From positions 2,554,935-2,618,934 of the forward strand of contig NZ_CP096115.1 in the NCBI RefSeq assembly GCF_024662215.1: a stretch of DNA of 64,000 nucleotides, given 5' to 3'. This document shows, piece after piece, positions 8,280 to 16,940 of this stretch. Every line of letters starts with the position of its first letter. Position 1 is the stretch's first letter. A program made the translations under genes and the position numbers. The notes beneath the pieces were generated by a model. That model saw only the letters and a list, made by a program, of their open reading frames with translations, did no database searches and had not been told where the DNA came from. Origin of the DNA: Methanoplanus endosymbiosus (GTDB taxonomy: Archaea > Halobacteriota > Methanomicrobia > Methanomicrobiales > Methanomicrobiaceae).

Positions 8280-9392
8280 ATGTCTTCAATTGAGGAGCAG
8301 ATACGGGAAATAGAGGATGAAATTAAAAATACAAAATACAATAAAGCGACATCACACCATATCGGCCGCCTGAAGGCAAAAGTTGCACGGCTCAGGGACG
8401 ATGCCGTTACAAGGGCAATGGCCTCGGCCGGAGGCGGCGAAGGATACAATGTTAAGAAATCAGGTGACGGAACAGTCGTTCTCGTTGGTTTTCCGTCAGT
8501 CGGTAAATCAACACTCCTGAATCAGCTGACAGGTACAGAGAGTGAGACCGCCGGTTACGCCTTCACCACAGTATCCGTAATTCCGGGTGCGATGGACTAT
8601 AAAGGGGCAAATATTCAGATTCTGGATATCCCCGGACTTATCGCCGGTGCAGCAATGGGCAAGGGCCGTGGCAAAGAGGTAATTGCGGTTGTCAGAGGTG
8701 CTGACCTTATCCTTCTTCTGGGCGATGTGTACAACGAAAAGCATGTCAATGTCCTGATTAAGGAACTGCATGATGCAGGTATCAGGCTCAACAAGGAAAA
8801 ACCTGATATTACCATCAAAAGGACATCAAGCGGTGGAATAAGGTTCAACTCAGTTGGCAACTCCGATCTTGACCTTGGAGAGATCAGGGCAATCCTGGCA
8901 GAGAACAAGATAATGAATGCCGATGTTCTGGTCAGGGGCAGTGTCGATCAGGATGACTTCATAGATGCCATGTTTGGCAACCGTGTCTATATCCCCGCCT
9001 TCTTCTCCATCAACAAGATTGATCTCGTTGATGCTGAGACGAGAAAGGAGATCAATGATGATGTCACAGACAGGTTTGGCCGTCCGCCGGTTATGATCTC
9101 AGCCCACAGCGGCTACAATGTTGAGGAGTTAAAGGACTCAATCTATGACAACCTCGGCTTTATCAGGATCTACTTAAAACCTGTCGGGGGCAAGGCAGAT
9201 ATGGAAGAGCCTTTAATCATCAGAAAGCCCGCAACCGTAGAATCGGTATGCAACAAACTTCACAGGGATTTTGTAGAAAAGTTCAGGTATGCCAAGGTAT
9301 GGGGTGACTCAGTAAAGCACGATGCCCAGCGTGTAAGCCTCTCCCATGATTTATGTGACGGCGACATTCTGACAGTTGTGGTAAGGGCATAA
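8280..9392 (+). CDS. DRG-family (Obg-like) GTPase with TGS domain
   Basis: A 370-residue translation-associated GTPase. An N-terminal helical region (1-60, 'HHIGRLKAKVARLRDD') typical of DRG proteins precedes the G domain: P-loop 'GFPSVGKSTLLN' at about 69-80, switch 'TTVSVIPG', G3 'DIPGL' and G4 'NKID' at about 249. The C-terminal 70 residues form a TGS domain that ends 'GDILTVVVRA'. Archaeal DRG proteins are near-universal and act with ribosomes. Monocistronic, with a short 5' region; the start ATG is the first in frame. Length and motifs are those of the family. Confidence 0.93.
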   Translation: MSSIEEQIREIEDEIKNTKYNKATSHHIGRLKAKVARLRDDAVTRAMASAGGGEGYNVKKSGDGTVVLVGFPSVGKSTLLNQLTGTESETAGYAFTTVSVIPGAMDYKGANIQILDIPGLIAGAAMGKGRGKEVIAVVRGADLILLLGDVYNEKHVNVLIKELHDAGIRLNKEKPDITIKRTSSGGIRFNSVGNSDLDLGEIRAILAENKIMNADVLVRGSVDQDDFIDAMFGNRVYIPAFFSINKIDLVDAETRKEINDDVTDRFGRPPVMISAHSGYNVEELKDSIYDNLGFIRIYLKPVGGKADMEEPLIIRKPATVESVCNKLHRDFVEKFRYAKVWGDSVKHDAQRVSLSHDLCDGDILTVVVRA

Positions 9393-9546
9393 ATTCAGAC
9401 ATTCTGAATTTGACCACATAATCATAAGTTAAAAATAATTTTTTTCGCCGGAAATCCAGCCATTTTCTTTTTTAGGTCAGTCCGGTATGTTTTTCATGAC
9501 TAAAATCTCAGGCTTTTCTGCTGCTTTATTTATTTTCAGGAAATGT

Positions 9547-10386
9547 TCAGCGCCTCTTTGAACCTGTAACGTCAATCTCAGCTTTTGATTTGAAGTGAAT
9601 TTTAAAAAGTGTTCCTACCTTATTCCCAAAGGGATCATTGACCACCATTGCTCTCACAGCTGCGTGCCTGTATCCGTTTTTGGTTGTCTTAATTGCAATA
9701 TTTGCTTTTCCGCCAAAGAGTATGCTCTCCCTGACCACATTCATATAGGTGTCCATCACCGGCTCATGCGTCTTTGTGTCATAGAAGAGAATAAATTTAT
9801 TTATTGAATTCATCAGCACCCGGCTCTCGTTCTGATTTATCATATGCTCGGCATAGGGGTTCATAAAGATGATTCTGCCTTTATCGTCCAGCAGAAAATA
9901 GGCATCAAGTTCAGCTATAGACTGGCATGCCAGAATTCCGGTTTTGTTATATACAAAATTATTGGATTTTTTCAGAATTGCATCATTTTTAAGCGCAATC
10001 TCAATATTGACGCAGAGTTCTCCGGCATTGAACGGTTTTGAGAGGAGGCATGCAGCACCTGCCGACGTAACATCGTCCGGCAGTGTCATGATGTTCTCTC
10101 CGGAGATGAAGATAACCGGGATATTGAATAGTGATGTGATATATTTCGTAGCGGTAATTCCGTCTATCTGCCCGTCAAGGTTTACATCCATTATAATTAT
10201 CTTCGGGAGGTGCCTGATCGCTTTTTTAATGGCATCCTCACCCTTTGAAACCTTGTCAATTACCAGGTAATCCTTCTGGTTGAGATATCCTTCAATCAGT
10301 GAGGCAATTACCTCATCGTTCTCAACAATCAATACCTCTTTTAATCCTGTATTGTCTGAATATATTCTGTTTATTGAAATCCCCAT
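9547..10386 (-). CDS. Response regulator with receiver and PAS-like domains
   Basis: A 279-residue cytoplasmic signalling protein. The receiver domain (about residues 17-135) has the acidic pocket in 'VLIVENDEVIA', the phospho-acceptor Asp in 'KIIIMDVNLDGQ', the Ser of 'VIFISGE' and the Lys of 'LLSKPF'. A PAS-like domain follows from about residue 150, recognisable by 'LDAYFLLDDKGRIIFMNPYA', with no kinase domain or DNA-binding domain after it. Such receiver-PAS proteins are common in methanogens and act with separate histidine kinases. No kinase gene is adjacent, so this one is an orphan. Bases 9393-9546 contain only T-rich, terminator-like sequence. Confidence 0.88.
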   Translation of the reverse strand: MGISINRIYSDNTGLKEVLIVENDEVIASLIEGYLNQKDYLVIDKVSKGEDAIKKAIRHLPKIIIMDVNLDGQIDGITATKYITSLFNIPVIFISGENIMTLPDDVTSAGAACLLSKPFNAGELCVNIEIALKNDAILKKSNNFVYNKTGILACQSIAELDAYFLLDDKGRIIFMNPYAEHMINQNESRVLMNSINKFILFYDTKTHEPVMDTYMNVVRESILFGGKANIAIKTTKNGYRHAAVRAMVVNDPFGNKVGTLFKIHFKSKAEIDVTGSKRR

Positions 10387-10561
10387 CCTTAATTTACAGA
10401 ATTTTGATCTGCTTAATATCCGCCCCTCAGGAAAGTGAAGTGTTCAGCCTTCCTGTTTATATGAAGTTAAGCAAAATATTTTGTGTTCCTGTAATGATAT
10501 TGCTGTTTACATTATTATTGAACTGCCTATTTAATGTAAGGATATTTGGATGCCGGAAGTT

Positions 10562-11677
10562 TTAACCCTGGCACAGTATTTCTTTTATCTCCTTTAAAGG
10601 AGCATCTGTTTTAATTCCTGTGCCTGCATAGTGAACCCTTGAGGCTTTCCACCCGGAATTTTTCAGTTCTTCAATGACTAAATCAATGGCCTTTGGCGAT
10701 ACTCTCCAGGTCTTTGCAAGCCTGTGGTAGTCGTAAAATGTTGATGTCGGCAGTTCATTCAGGCATGTGTCAAGCAGCTTTTCTATCCGGTTTTTAGCGC
10801 CCAGCTCGGTCTCCGGCAGAATTTCCGCCATCTGCCTGATAGTTTCGGTATCAGACACTGCTCCGAGCCACAGAGGGCCTGCCGGTGTGAGTTTTGCACC
10901 GCAGTCCGGGCAGGTTCTTCTCTCCGGCAAAACTGCGTGCTCTTCCTCTCTGTACGGACATTTCGGGCACTGGTGGATATATCCCAGATTTTCAAGCGCC
11001 TTATCTGCCCTGCCTGCACCATTTGTCATCTTAAGGTGTATTCTTACAAAATGCTCCCTTGCAAATGAGAATAACGGTTCAATGCCCCTGTCATACTTTG
11101 CAGCCTCCCTTAGTGCATATCCGAGAAGAATTCTGAGGCCCACCTCGCTGTGGTAATCGGTATTCAGCGGCCTTGCGGCATACCTCCTGATTCCGGCTTT
11201 CAGATGTGCACCGCATAACGGTGCAGTATCGGTTGCAGTGGCGAATAAAAACCTTTTTGCACTGCCTGAGGCTGAGTCCAGAAACGGTGCCGGAGAACCA
11301 AATGGATCGACATCAACCGCATCAAACCGTCTCTCATTCATTATGACCTTCGCATCCGAATGAACGACCTCAATATTGCGGCAGTATGTCTCACTGTTAT
11401 ACTTAAGAAGTGCGACTGCATCTGAGTCCTTCTCATTGATGGTGGTCTCAATGCCACATTCGTGAGCTGCGCGAAAACCACGCACACCTGTTGCTCCCAT
11501 CGCGTCAAGGTATGTAACGGGAGAGAGGCATTTCATCAGTAAAACGGTTATGTCTCTGTTAATCTCCATGCGTCTGTTGAAGAAAACAGGCGCAGTTCCG
11601 GGCGGAAATTTCTCAGTATCATCCTGTTTCGGCACCAGAAATCTGGTGGTGCCTTCTGTTACTTCAACAAGATCCAT
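10562..11677 (-). CDS. trm1: tRNA (guanine26-N2)-dimethyltransferase Trm1
   Basis: A 371-residue AdoMet-dependent enzyme that makes m2,2-G26 in tRNA. The start 'MDLVEVTEGTTRFLVP' and 'VFFNRRMEINRDI' are typical of archaeal Trm1. Motif I is in 'YLDAMGATGVRGFRAA', the catalytic region has 'AVDVDPFGSPAPFLDSA', and a zinc-binding CxxC...CxxC set ('CPKCP', 'CPDCG') is present near residues 237-258. Length is that of the family. The gene ends just beyond the promoter region of the response regulator gene, and its start faces the divergent tRNA-Arg gene 83 bases away. Confidence 0.95.
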   Translation of the reverse strand: MDLVEVTEGTTRFLVPKQDDTEKFPPGTAPVFFNRRMEINRDITVLLMKCLSPVTYLDAMGATGVRGFRAAHECGIETTINEKDSDAVALLKYNSETYCRNIEVVHSDAKVIMNERRFDAVDVDPFGSPAPFLDSASGSAKRFLFATATDTAPLCGAHLKAGIRRYAARPLNTDYHSEVGLRILLGYALREAAKYDRGIEPLFSFAREHFVRIHLKMTNGAGRADKALENLGYIHQCPKCPYREEEHAVLPERRTCPDCGAKLTPAGPLWLGAVSDTETIRQMAEILPETELGAKNRIEKLLDTCLNELPTSTFYDYHRLAKTWRVSPKAIDLVIEELKNSGWKASRVHYAGTGIKTDAPLKEIKEILCQG

Positions 11678-11760
11678 TGTATCCTAAAAAGTTATAATTA
11701 GGAAATCTTATACCTTATCCTGTACAATCTATGTAGGCACAGAGCGTGTGTCATTTATGT

Positions 11761-11835
11761 GGGTTTGTGGCCTAGCCTGGATATGGCGTTAGCCTCCTAA
11801 GCTAAAAGTCAGGGGTTCGAATCCCCTCAAGCCCG
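11761..11835 (+). tRNA. tRNA-Arg (CCT)
   Basis: A complete cloverleaf can be folded by eye. The acceptor stem GGGTTTG pairs with CAAGCCC (one G-U pair), the anticodon stem TTAGC pairs with GCTAA around the loop CTCCTAA with anticodon CCT, and the T arm is AGGGG-TTCGAAT-CCCCT. The discriminator base is G. No intron is present and CCA is not encoded. The CCT anticodon reads AGG. Confidence 0.95.
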
Positions 11836-11977
11836 TAACTTTTGTATCTCTGTTTTCACTGTCAGTTATGGCGTTATTTTCCTTTTCATTCACTTGCCGG
11901 ATGATACTCTGTTCTGGTTTTTATGTGAAAAAAGAAGTTACATTAATCTGATTTCTCTCTGATTATTATAAAGTAAT

Positions 11978-12835
11978 ATGAACAGCGGATATATAACGAT
12001 CACAAGGCCGGTAAACTCGCTATTCGCCGGTTTTGCGGTTCTTCTCGGCATAATTATTGCAAAGGGCACAATTCCGGGTGTTAGTCCGGCTGAATACCTC
12101 ATACTGATACCTGTTGTGGCAATGATAACTGCTGCGGGCAATGTCATCAATGACTATTATGACCGTGAGATTGATGCAGTAAACCGCCCTGAAAGGCCGA
12201 TTCCCTCCGGAAGCGTGAGCACAAAGGGCGCTCTTGCATACAGTATAGTTCTCTTTGCAGCAGGTATTACCCTCTCAGTTTTTACAGGTTATCTCTGTCT
12301 GATTATAGCCTCCGTAAATTCTCTTCTTCTTGTGCTCTATGCAATGAAGCTTAAGGGAATTCCGCTTGCAGGCAATATCTCAGTCTCCTACCTCTCTGCA
12401 AGTATATTCCTCTTTGGTGGTGCACTGTACGGACTTTCCGGTCTTCAGAATAACCTTCCTGTAGCTATAATAACCTTCTTTGCAATTCTTTCAAGAGAGA
12501 TATTTAAGGATGCTGAGGATGTCGAGGGTGACAGGGCTGGTGGTGTGAAGACACTTCCGATGTACACCGGAATTTACAGGTCGTCAGTTCTGGCTTTCAT
12601 CTTCGCTCTTATTGCAGTTATAGTCAGTCTGATGCCGGTTTTCAGGTGGTGGGGTGTCTGTTATATTGCCATGATCATAGTTGCCGATGCTGTGATAATG
12701 GCCGGCGCAGTTAAGGGTGTTATGTCAGGGGATGACTCCGGCGCTTTAAAAAGATCTGGCGCAACCGGGATTTTAAAGAGCGGAATGTTTCTTGCAGTGG
12801 TGATTTTCATCATATCTGCCCTCCTGATAGGGTAA
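11978..12835 (+). CDS. UbiA-type prenyltransferase, likely digeranylgeranylglyceryl phosphate synthase
   Basis: A 285-residue polytopic membrane enzyme of the UbiA family. The first Asp-rich motif is 'NDYYDREIDAVNRPERPIPS' near residues 58-77, and the second is 'DAEDVEGDRAGGVKTLP' near residues 180-196. Both bind the prenyl diphosphate through Mg. About eight to nine hydrophobic segments are visible. In euryarchaea this subgroup mostly makes the second ether bond of archaeal membrane lipids (geranylgeranylglyceryl phosphate geranylgeranyltransferase). The substrate is inferred from size and the archaeal context. Followed after 32 bases by a bactofilin-like gene on the same strand. Confidence 0.88.
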   Translation: MNSGYITITRPVNSLFAGFAVLLGIIIAKGTIPGVSPAEYLILIPVVAMITAAGNVINDYYDREIDAVNRPERPIPSGSVSTKGALAYSIVLFAAGITLSVFTGYLCLIIASVNSLLLVLYAMKLKGIPLAGNISVSYLSASIFLFGGALYGLSGLQNNLPVAIITFFAILSREIFKDAEDVEGDRAGGVKTLPMYTGIYRSSVLAFIFALIAVIVSLMPVFRWWGVCYIAMIIVADAVIMAGAVKGVMSGDDSGALKRSGATGILKSGMFLAVVIFIISALLIG

Positions 12836-12867
12836 TATTAATACAAATTGAAAAACCATTTTAATCA

Positions 12868-13326
12868 ATGAAGATTTACCGGGACGGAAATACTTACATT
12901 GCACCAAAAGGGGCATATTTTGAGGGCAATGTTAAGATAGACGGCGATTTTATTGTCCCGCCCTGCACCCATTTCTGGGGGAAGCTTGTTGTGGACGGAA
13001 GGCTTGAGCTTGGCTCTAATTCAAGCGTAGGCTCACGTATAACCTGTCGTGATGCTGTAATCGGCCCTGGCACCGAGATAAAAGGCCCTGTCAATGTCTC
13101 CGGCAGTATTACAGTATGTGACAGGGCTAAACTATCCTCAATATATGCGGGCGGCGATGTGATTTTAAGGCCCGGAATTGAGGTGGGGGATGTAAAATGC
13201 GACGGCACCCTCTTTGTCTATGGGAAGGTTAAATCCGGAAAATTATTCGGCAGGCAGGTAAAGGTGCTGAGGGCTGATGCCATTGCCAATAATGATTTTC
13301 CGGAAGAGATTACTCCTGACTACTGA
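12868..13326 (+). CDS. Bactofilin-like (polymer-forming cytoskeletal) protein
   Basis: A 152-residue protein made almost entirely of short beta repeats with alternating Gly and hydrophobic residues ('GNVKIDGDFIVPP', 'GKLVVDGRLELGSNSSVGSR', 'YAGGDVILRPGIEVGDVKCD', 'GTLFVYGKVKSGKLFGRQVK'), as in the right-handed beta helix of bactofilins. It has no signal peptide or membrane segment. It might form filaments or a scaffold; the role in methanogens is not known. It lies 32 bases after the prenyltransferase gene. Its 3' end overlaps the convergent DUF116 gene by 17 bases. Confidence 0.78.
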   Translation: MKIYRDGNTYIAPKGAYFEGNVKIDGDFIVPPCTHFWGKLVVDGRLELGSNSSVGSRITCRDAVIGPGTEIKGPVNVSGSITVCDRAKLSSIYAGGDVILRPGIEVGDVKCDGTLFVYGKVKSGKLFGRQVKVLRADAIANNDFPEEITPDY

Positions 13327-13975
13327 GAAGAGCAACTTCAAGCAGGTCATTCCAGTTCATGGTTGTCTCAACACACCCGTCTGTTGCAGTTAATACACCC
13401 ATGCCGACAATTGTCATTTTATCGGTAAGTTCAAGCCCCTCTTTGACCTCCATGAGGCATCCTACACCGATTATTCCCTCTGGCCTGTATTTTTTGACCA
13501 TTCTCTTTATAAGGGTTGATCCCGGAGCAATCCATACTCTATAGCCCAGGTTTTCCAGTTCGTCCATATGTGCCCCTATTTCGCACCTGCCACATCTCCG
13601 GCAGACAAGCCCTTCGGGTGTTAAGTGAGCAGGGCACTGTGCATTTCTCAGGCACTGGGGTAGAAATATTGCTCTCTTCTCAAACGGAATTTTGGAGAAG
13701 GGCACTGTATTCATCTTATTATGAAGTCTTATGAAGAAAGTGACAAGCTCCTGGTCGTCAAGCCCGAAAAATCTGCATATTCCTTTTGCAAATCCTTCTG
13801 TCATCACAAGTCCGGGTTTTAGGATAGTGGGAAAATAAAACTGCTCGTTCTTTATTGAATAAAATGAGATTCCCACAACAAGGAACGAGAGGAAGAACAT
13901 TCCGACAATTATTATGATTGTGGCCTCACCTATCATTATCATCAGATTCTGCCATATTGAAATGTCGGATAACAT
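13310..13975 (-). CDS. DUF116 family membrane-anchored Cys-rich protein
   Basis: A 221-residue protein. The N-terminal region holds one long or two short hydrophobic segments (about residues 12-38, 'IIIIVGMFFLSFLVVGISFY'). The soluble part carries a cysteine cluster in 'CLRNAQCPAHLTPEGLVC' followed by 'RRCGRCEIG' (about 108-133), a pattern of the DUF116 family, which suggests a metal site. A later part ends in 'GVLTATDGCVETTMNW'. The function is unknown. It is the last gene of the leftward run carbonic anhydrase - HdrA-like - mtnA - this gene, 27 bases after mtnA. Confidence 0.8.
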   Translation of the reverse strand: MLSDISIWQNLMIMIGEATIIIIVGMFFLSFLVVGISFYSIKNEQFYFPTILKPGLVMTEGFAKGICRFFGLDDQELVTFFIRLHNKMNTVPFSKIPFEKRAIFLPQCLRNAQCPAHLTPEGLVCRRCGRCEIGAHMDELENLGYRVWIAPGSTLIKRMVKKYRPEGIIGVGCLMEVKEGLELTDKMTIVGMGVLTATDGCVETTMNWNDLLEVALLSSQE

Positions 13976-14002
13976 ATTTACAAAAAACTGGTATTTATTG
14001 GT

Positions 14003-15043
14003 TTAAATATCTCTTCGTCCGGGCAGGAGGTCAGTTCTCTCAAAAGGCGGTTTTAATACTCCCTTTTCAGTAATGACTGCTGTAATAAGATTCATCGGTG
14101 TAGGATCAAAAGCGTAGTTTAATGCTTCAACACCATCGGGCATGAGCATCTTATCGCCGCAGAATGCAAGTTCATCCCTTGCCCTCAGTTCTATCTCAAC
14201 ATCAGCTTCTGAGAGTTCTGAGTCAAATGTTGAGTACGGTGCGGCAACGTAGAACGGGATATTGTGGTGCTTTGCACAGACTGCATGCATGTATGTGCCT
14301 ATCTTGTTGAAGACTGCGTCATCGGTTATCCGGTCAGCACCAACGATTACTGCATCAATCACGCCCTTTCTCATAAGCATTGCTGCTGATGAGTCTGTGA
14401 TTGTCTTTACCGGAATGTTGTCCCTTGAGAGTTCAAAGGCTGTCAGGCGTGAACCCTGGTTTAAGGGCCTTGTCTCACATGATATGACTGATACTTCCTT
14501 TCCGGCTTTGCAGGCTGATCTTATCACTCCAAGAGCCGTTCCCCATTCTGAGCATGCCAGTGCTCCGGCATTGCAGTGTGTGAGCACAGTGCATTTATCC
14601 GGGAGAAGTTCTGCACCGTTTTTTCCTATCTCTCTGCACATGGCAGCGTCTTCATCACCGACTGCCTCTGCTTCGCTAAGTGCGGCTTTCTGTATCTCTT
14701 CAGGGGTACTGCATGCTTCTGCTGCCTTAAGCACTCTCTCAATGCCCCATGCAAGGTTTACTGCTGTCGGCCTTGTGGCTTTCAGTATCAGAGCGTCCCG
14801 TCTGAGATCTGCTATAATTCCGGAGGCATCGCTGCTCTCTGATATCGCTGCTGAGAGGGCTATGCCAAGCCCGCCGGCAACACCAAGAGCCGGTGCACCT
14901 CTCACCTCAAGTCTTCTTATCGCTTCTGCAAGCTCCTCAACCGTGCTGCATGATTTTATTCTGTATTCTGCCGGAAGTAGTGTCTGATCTATAAGGGAGA
15001 TGCTTTTGCTCTCATAATCCCAGAATATTGTTCTCTCTGTCAT
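14003..15043 (-). CDS. mtnA: S-methyl-5-thioribose-1-phosphate isomerase-type protein
   Basis: A 346-residue member of the eIF2B-related sugar-phosphate isomerase family. The family motifs 'RLEVRGAPALGVAGG' (about 45-59), 'VLTHCNAGALACSEWGTALG' with the catalytic Cys (about 154-173) and 'VIVGADRITDDAVFNKIGTY' with the catalytic Asp (about 234-253) are all present. It should convert methylthioribose-1-phosphate to the ribulose form in methionine salvage. In methanogens the same fold also occurs as ribose-1,5-bisphosphate isomerase, but that enzyme is shorter and lacks the N-terminal 'RGAPA' domain seen here. The gene follows the HdrA-like gene after 15 bases. Confidence 0.88.
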   Translation of the reverse strand: MTERTIFWDYESKSISLIDQTLLPAEYRIKSCSTVEELAEAIRRLEVRGAPALGVAGGLGIALSAAISESSDASGIIADLRRDALILKATRPTAVNLAWGIERVLKAAEACSTPEEIQKAALSEAEAVGDEDAAMCREIGKNGAELLPDKCTVLTHCNAGALACSEWGTALGVIRSACKAGKEVSVISCETRPLNQGSRLTAFELSRDNIPVKTITDSSAAMLMRKGVIDAVIVGADRITDDAVFNKIGTYMHAVCAKHHNIPFYVAAPYSTFDSELSEADVEIELRARDELAFCGDKMLMPDGVEALNYAFDPTPMNLITAVITEKGVLKPPFERTDLLPGRRDI

Positions 15044-15058
15044 AAATAATCAAAAAAA

Positions 15059-16339
15059 TTATGCCTTTATGGCATCTATGAATGCCTTCATTGCGGCGGC
15101 TTCGCCCTGCATGACGCTGTCAGGTATATCTTTTGGTGAGAGGGCTGTGCCGGCTATGTATATGCCAGGTCTGTTTGATGTCACCGGATTTAACTTTAGA
15201 TCGGGAGATGCAAAGAATCCGCTCTCGTCTTTCTTCAGGCCGAGAATGTCTGCAAGCCTCTCTGCACCCTTTGCAGGCTGCATTCCGACTGAAAGTATTG
15301 CAAGGTCAGGATTTAGGTTTAGGATCTCCCCGGTTTCGGTATTCTCAACCGGAATTGTGATCTCACCTTTTGGGTCGTCGATTATCTCACCCGGAATTCC
15401 GCGTATGAACTCTATGCCAAGTTCCTTTGCCCGTTCATAATACTCTTCATACCCTTTGCCGTAGGCTCTGATGTCCATGTAGAGCATTTTGATGTCAAGT
15501 GAACGGTCCTTCTCTTTCAGAAGAATTGCATTCTTTATGGCATACATGCAGCAGACACATGAACAGTATGGCCTTCTCAGTGGTATGTCCCTCGATCCCA
15601 CACACTGAATGAATACTATGGATTTGGGTGTTTTTCCGTCTGAGAGTTTCTTAAGCTTTCCGCATGTCGGCCCGCTTGCGCAGATCATCCTCTCAAATTC
15701 AAGGCTTGTGATCACATCCGGAATTTTTAGGTACCTGAGTGATCCCTTTTCGATGGGATTGAAGGTCTCAAATCCGGTTGCGACAACGATGGCAGATACA
15801 TTGATGGTGAACTCCTCACGTTTGTCCTCATCTGTGTGAAGGACAGCTTCCGGGCCGCATACATCATAGCACATGCCGCATTCTATGCAGTGTTCAGCGT
15901 CCCTGACTACGATATTCGGGACTGCCTGTGAATGTGGTTTATAGATGGCCTTTCTGACACCAAGTCCTGCATCATAGCGGTTGTAAACCTCAACAGGACA
16001 TGCCTCTATACAGTCGCCGCATCCTGTGCATTTTACAGGGTCTATGTAACGCGGCTGTCTTATCAGGGTGAGGGTGAAATTACCTGCTTCACCATCGAGG
16101 TAATCGACCTCGGTCATGGTATGCAGGATGATATTCTCATTTCTCTCTGCATCCACCATCTTTGGTGAGAGTATGCACATGGAGCAGTCATTTGTCGGAA
16201 ATGTCTTGTCAAGCTGTGCCATGTGGCCGCCGATTGTAGGCTCACGCTCTATGAGGTGGACCGTTATGCCGTGGTTTGCAAGGTCAAGGGCTGCCTGAAT
16301 GCCGGCAACGCCTGCGCCTATTACAGCAACTTCATTCAT
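15059..16339 (-). CDS. HdrA-like FAD and iron-sulfur protein, short form
   Basis: A protein of about 426 residues related to heterodisulfide reductase subunit A. The FAD/NAD site is 'VAVIGAGVAGIQAALDLANH' at the N-terminus. A four-Cys cluster is in 'TFPTNDCSMCILSPKM'. Two ferredoxin-type motifs follow, 'CTGCGDCIEACPVEVYN' and 'CIECGMCYDVCGPEAV'. A later Cys group 'RPYCSCVCCMYAIKNA' also matches HdrA. It is much shorter than catalytic HdrA (about 650 residues) and ends after the FAD domain. I chose ATG 16339; an upstream start would add 16 atypical residues. It overlaps the carbonic anhydrase stop by 8 bases, so the two are coupled. A role in electron transfer is likely, but the partner is not visible here. 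Confidence 0.88.
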   Translation of the reverse strand: MNEVAVIGAGVAGIQAALDLANHGITVHLIEREPTIGGHMAQLDKTFPTNDCSMCILSPKMVDAERNENIILHTMTEVDYLDGEAGNFTLTLIRQPRYIDPVKCTGCGDCIEACPVEVYNRYDAGLGVRKAIYKPHSQAVPNIVVRDAEHCIECGMCYDVCGPEAVLHTDEDKREEFTINVSAIVVATGFETFNPIEKGSLRYLKIPDVITSLEFERMICASGPTCGKLKKLSDGKTPKSIVFIQCVGSRDIPLRRPYCSCVCCMYAIKNAILLKEKDRSLDIKMLYMDIRAYGKGYEEYYERAKELGIEFIRGIPGEIIDDPKGEITIPVENTETGEILNLNPDLAILSVGMQPAKGAERLADILGLKKDESGFFASPDLKLNPVTSNRPGIYIAGTALSPKDIPDSVMQGEAAAMKAFIDAIKA

Positions 16340-16823
16340 TGGCGTACCTCTCTGCAAGGGCGATGTACACCTCTGCATTTCTGACAATGCCTGCCTTTTG
16401 CTCTTCAGTCAGCTCTTTTATCACTTTTCCGGGGACTCCCATCACAAGTGATCCGGGAGGGATTATTTTGTTCTCGGTTATAACCGCACCTGCGCCTATT
16501 ATTGTATCTTCACCTATTTCTGCACCGTTTAGGATTACTGCCCCCATTCCGACAAGTACCCTGTCATTAATCGTGCAGCCGTGCACTATTGCGCCGTGGC
16601 CTATTGTGACGTTTCTTCCTATTATTACGGGGTGTTTATCTGATACATGGACCACGCAGTTGTCCTGTATGTTTGAACCGTCACCGACTGTTATTGAATC
16701 ACTGTCTGCCCTGAGAACTGCGCCGAACCATATTCCGGTATTCTCCCCAAGGGTGACATCTCCTACAATTGTGGCATTGCCTGCCACAAATTCAGCAGAG
16801 TTTTTCGGAGTATCACTACTCAT
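16332..16823 (-). CDS. Gamma-class carbonic anhydrase-like hexapeptide protein
   Basis: A protein of 163 residues with left-handed beta-helix hexapeptide repeats. The gamma carbonic anhydrase signature is in 'IQDNCVVHVSDKHPVIIGRN' and 'VTIGHGAIVHGCTINDRVLV', where the three His ligands for zinc or iron (in VVHVSD, IGHGAIVH) are visible. It is of the YrdA/CamH type, without the acidic loop of methanogen Cam. I chose the ATG at 16823; a TTG ten codons upstream lies inside the coaD-like remnant and is less likely. The gene shares a 142-bp duplicated block with 17626-17767. It leads the leftward operon with the HdrA-like gene. Confidence 0.87.
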   Translation of the reverse strand: MSSDTPKNSAEFVAGNATIVGDVTLGENTGIWFGAVLRADSDSITVGDGSNIQDNCVVHVSDKHPVIIGRNVTIGHGAIVHGCTINDRVLVGMGAVILNGAEIGEDTIIGAGAVITENKIIPPGSLVMGVPGKVIKELTEEQKAGIVRNAEVYIALAERYANE

Positions 16824-16895
16824 AATAGTGTATAAGTTGACCTTATGGTTCAATGAAGGTTATGGTAGGGGGAACTTTTGATCCCCTTCACGATG
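16754..16895. repeat. 142-bp direct repeat, left copy
   Basis: This block is repeated at 17626-17767, exactly 872 bases to the right, with only four visible mismatches, all inside the carbonic anhydrase coding part. It contains the first 23 codons of the carbonic anhydrase gene on the minus strand, the 29-base divergent intergenic region, and the first 14 codons of coaD on the plus strand. In this copy the carbonic anhydrase gene is complete and the coaD gene is a stub. Confidence 0.95.
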
Positions 16896-16903
16896 ATAAT
16901 TAA
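16853..16903 (+). pseudogene. 5' stub of coaD
   Basis: This frame begins exactly like the real coaD at 17725 ('MKVMVGGTFDPLHD') and then ends after two more residues at a TAA. The first 43 bases are identical to the real gene, and the similarity stops at the edge of the 142-bp repeat. It cannot encode a working enzyme because all but the first nucleotide-binding motif is missing. It marks the junction where a 730-bp segment with a Yip1 gene entered the locus. Confidence 0.85.
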
Positions 16904-16940
16904 AAATTAATATTTTTGTGGGATGATGGCCTGATTTTTA

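Noticed and set aside
16824-16853. TTG start that would lengthen the carbonic anhydrase by ten residues
   Set aside because: The added residues lie in the shared promoter and coaD start region and are not needed by the fold; the ATG at 16823 is the better start.
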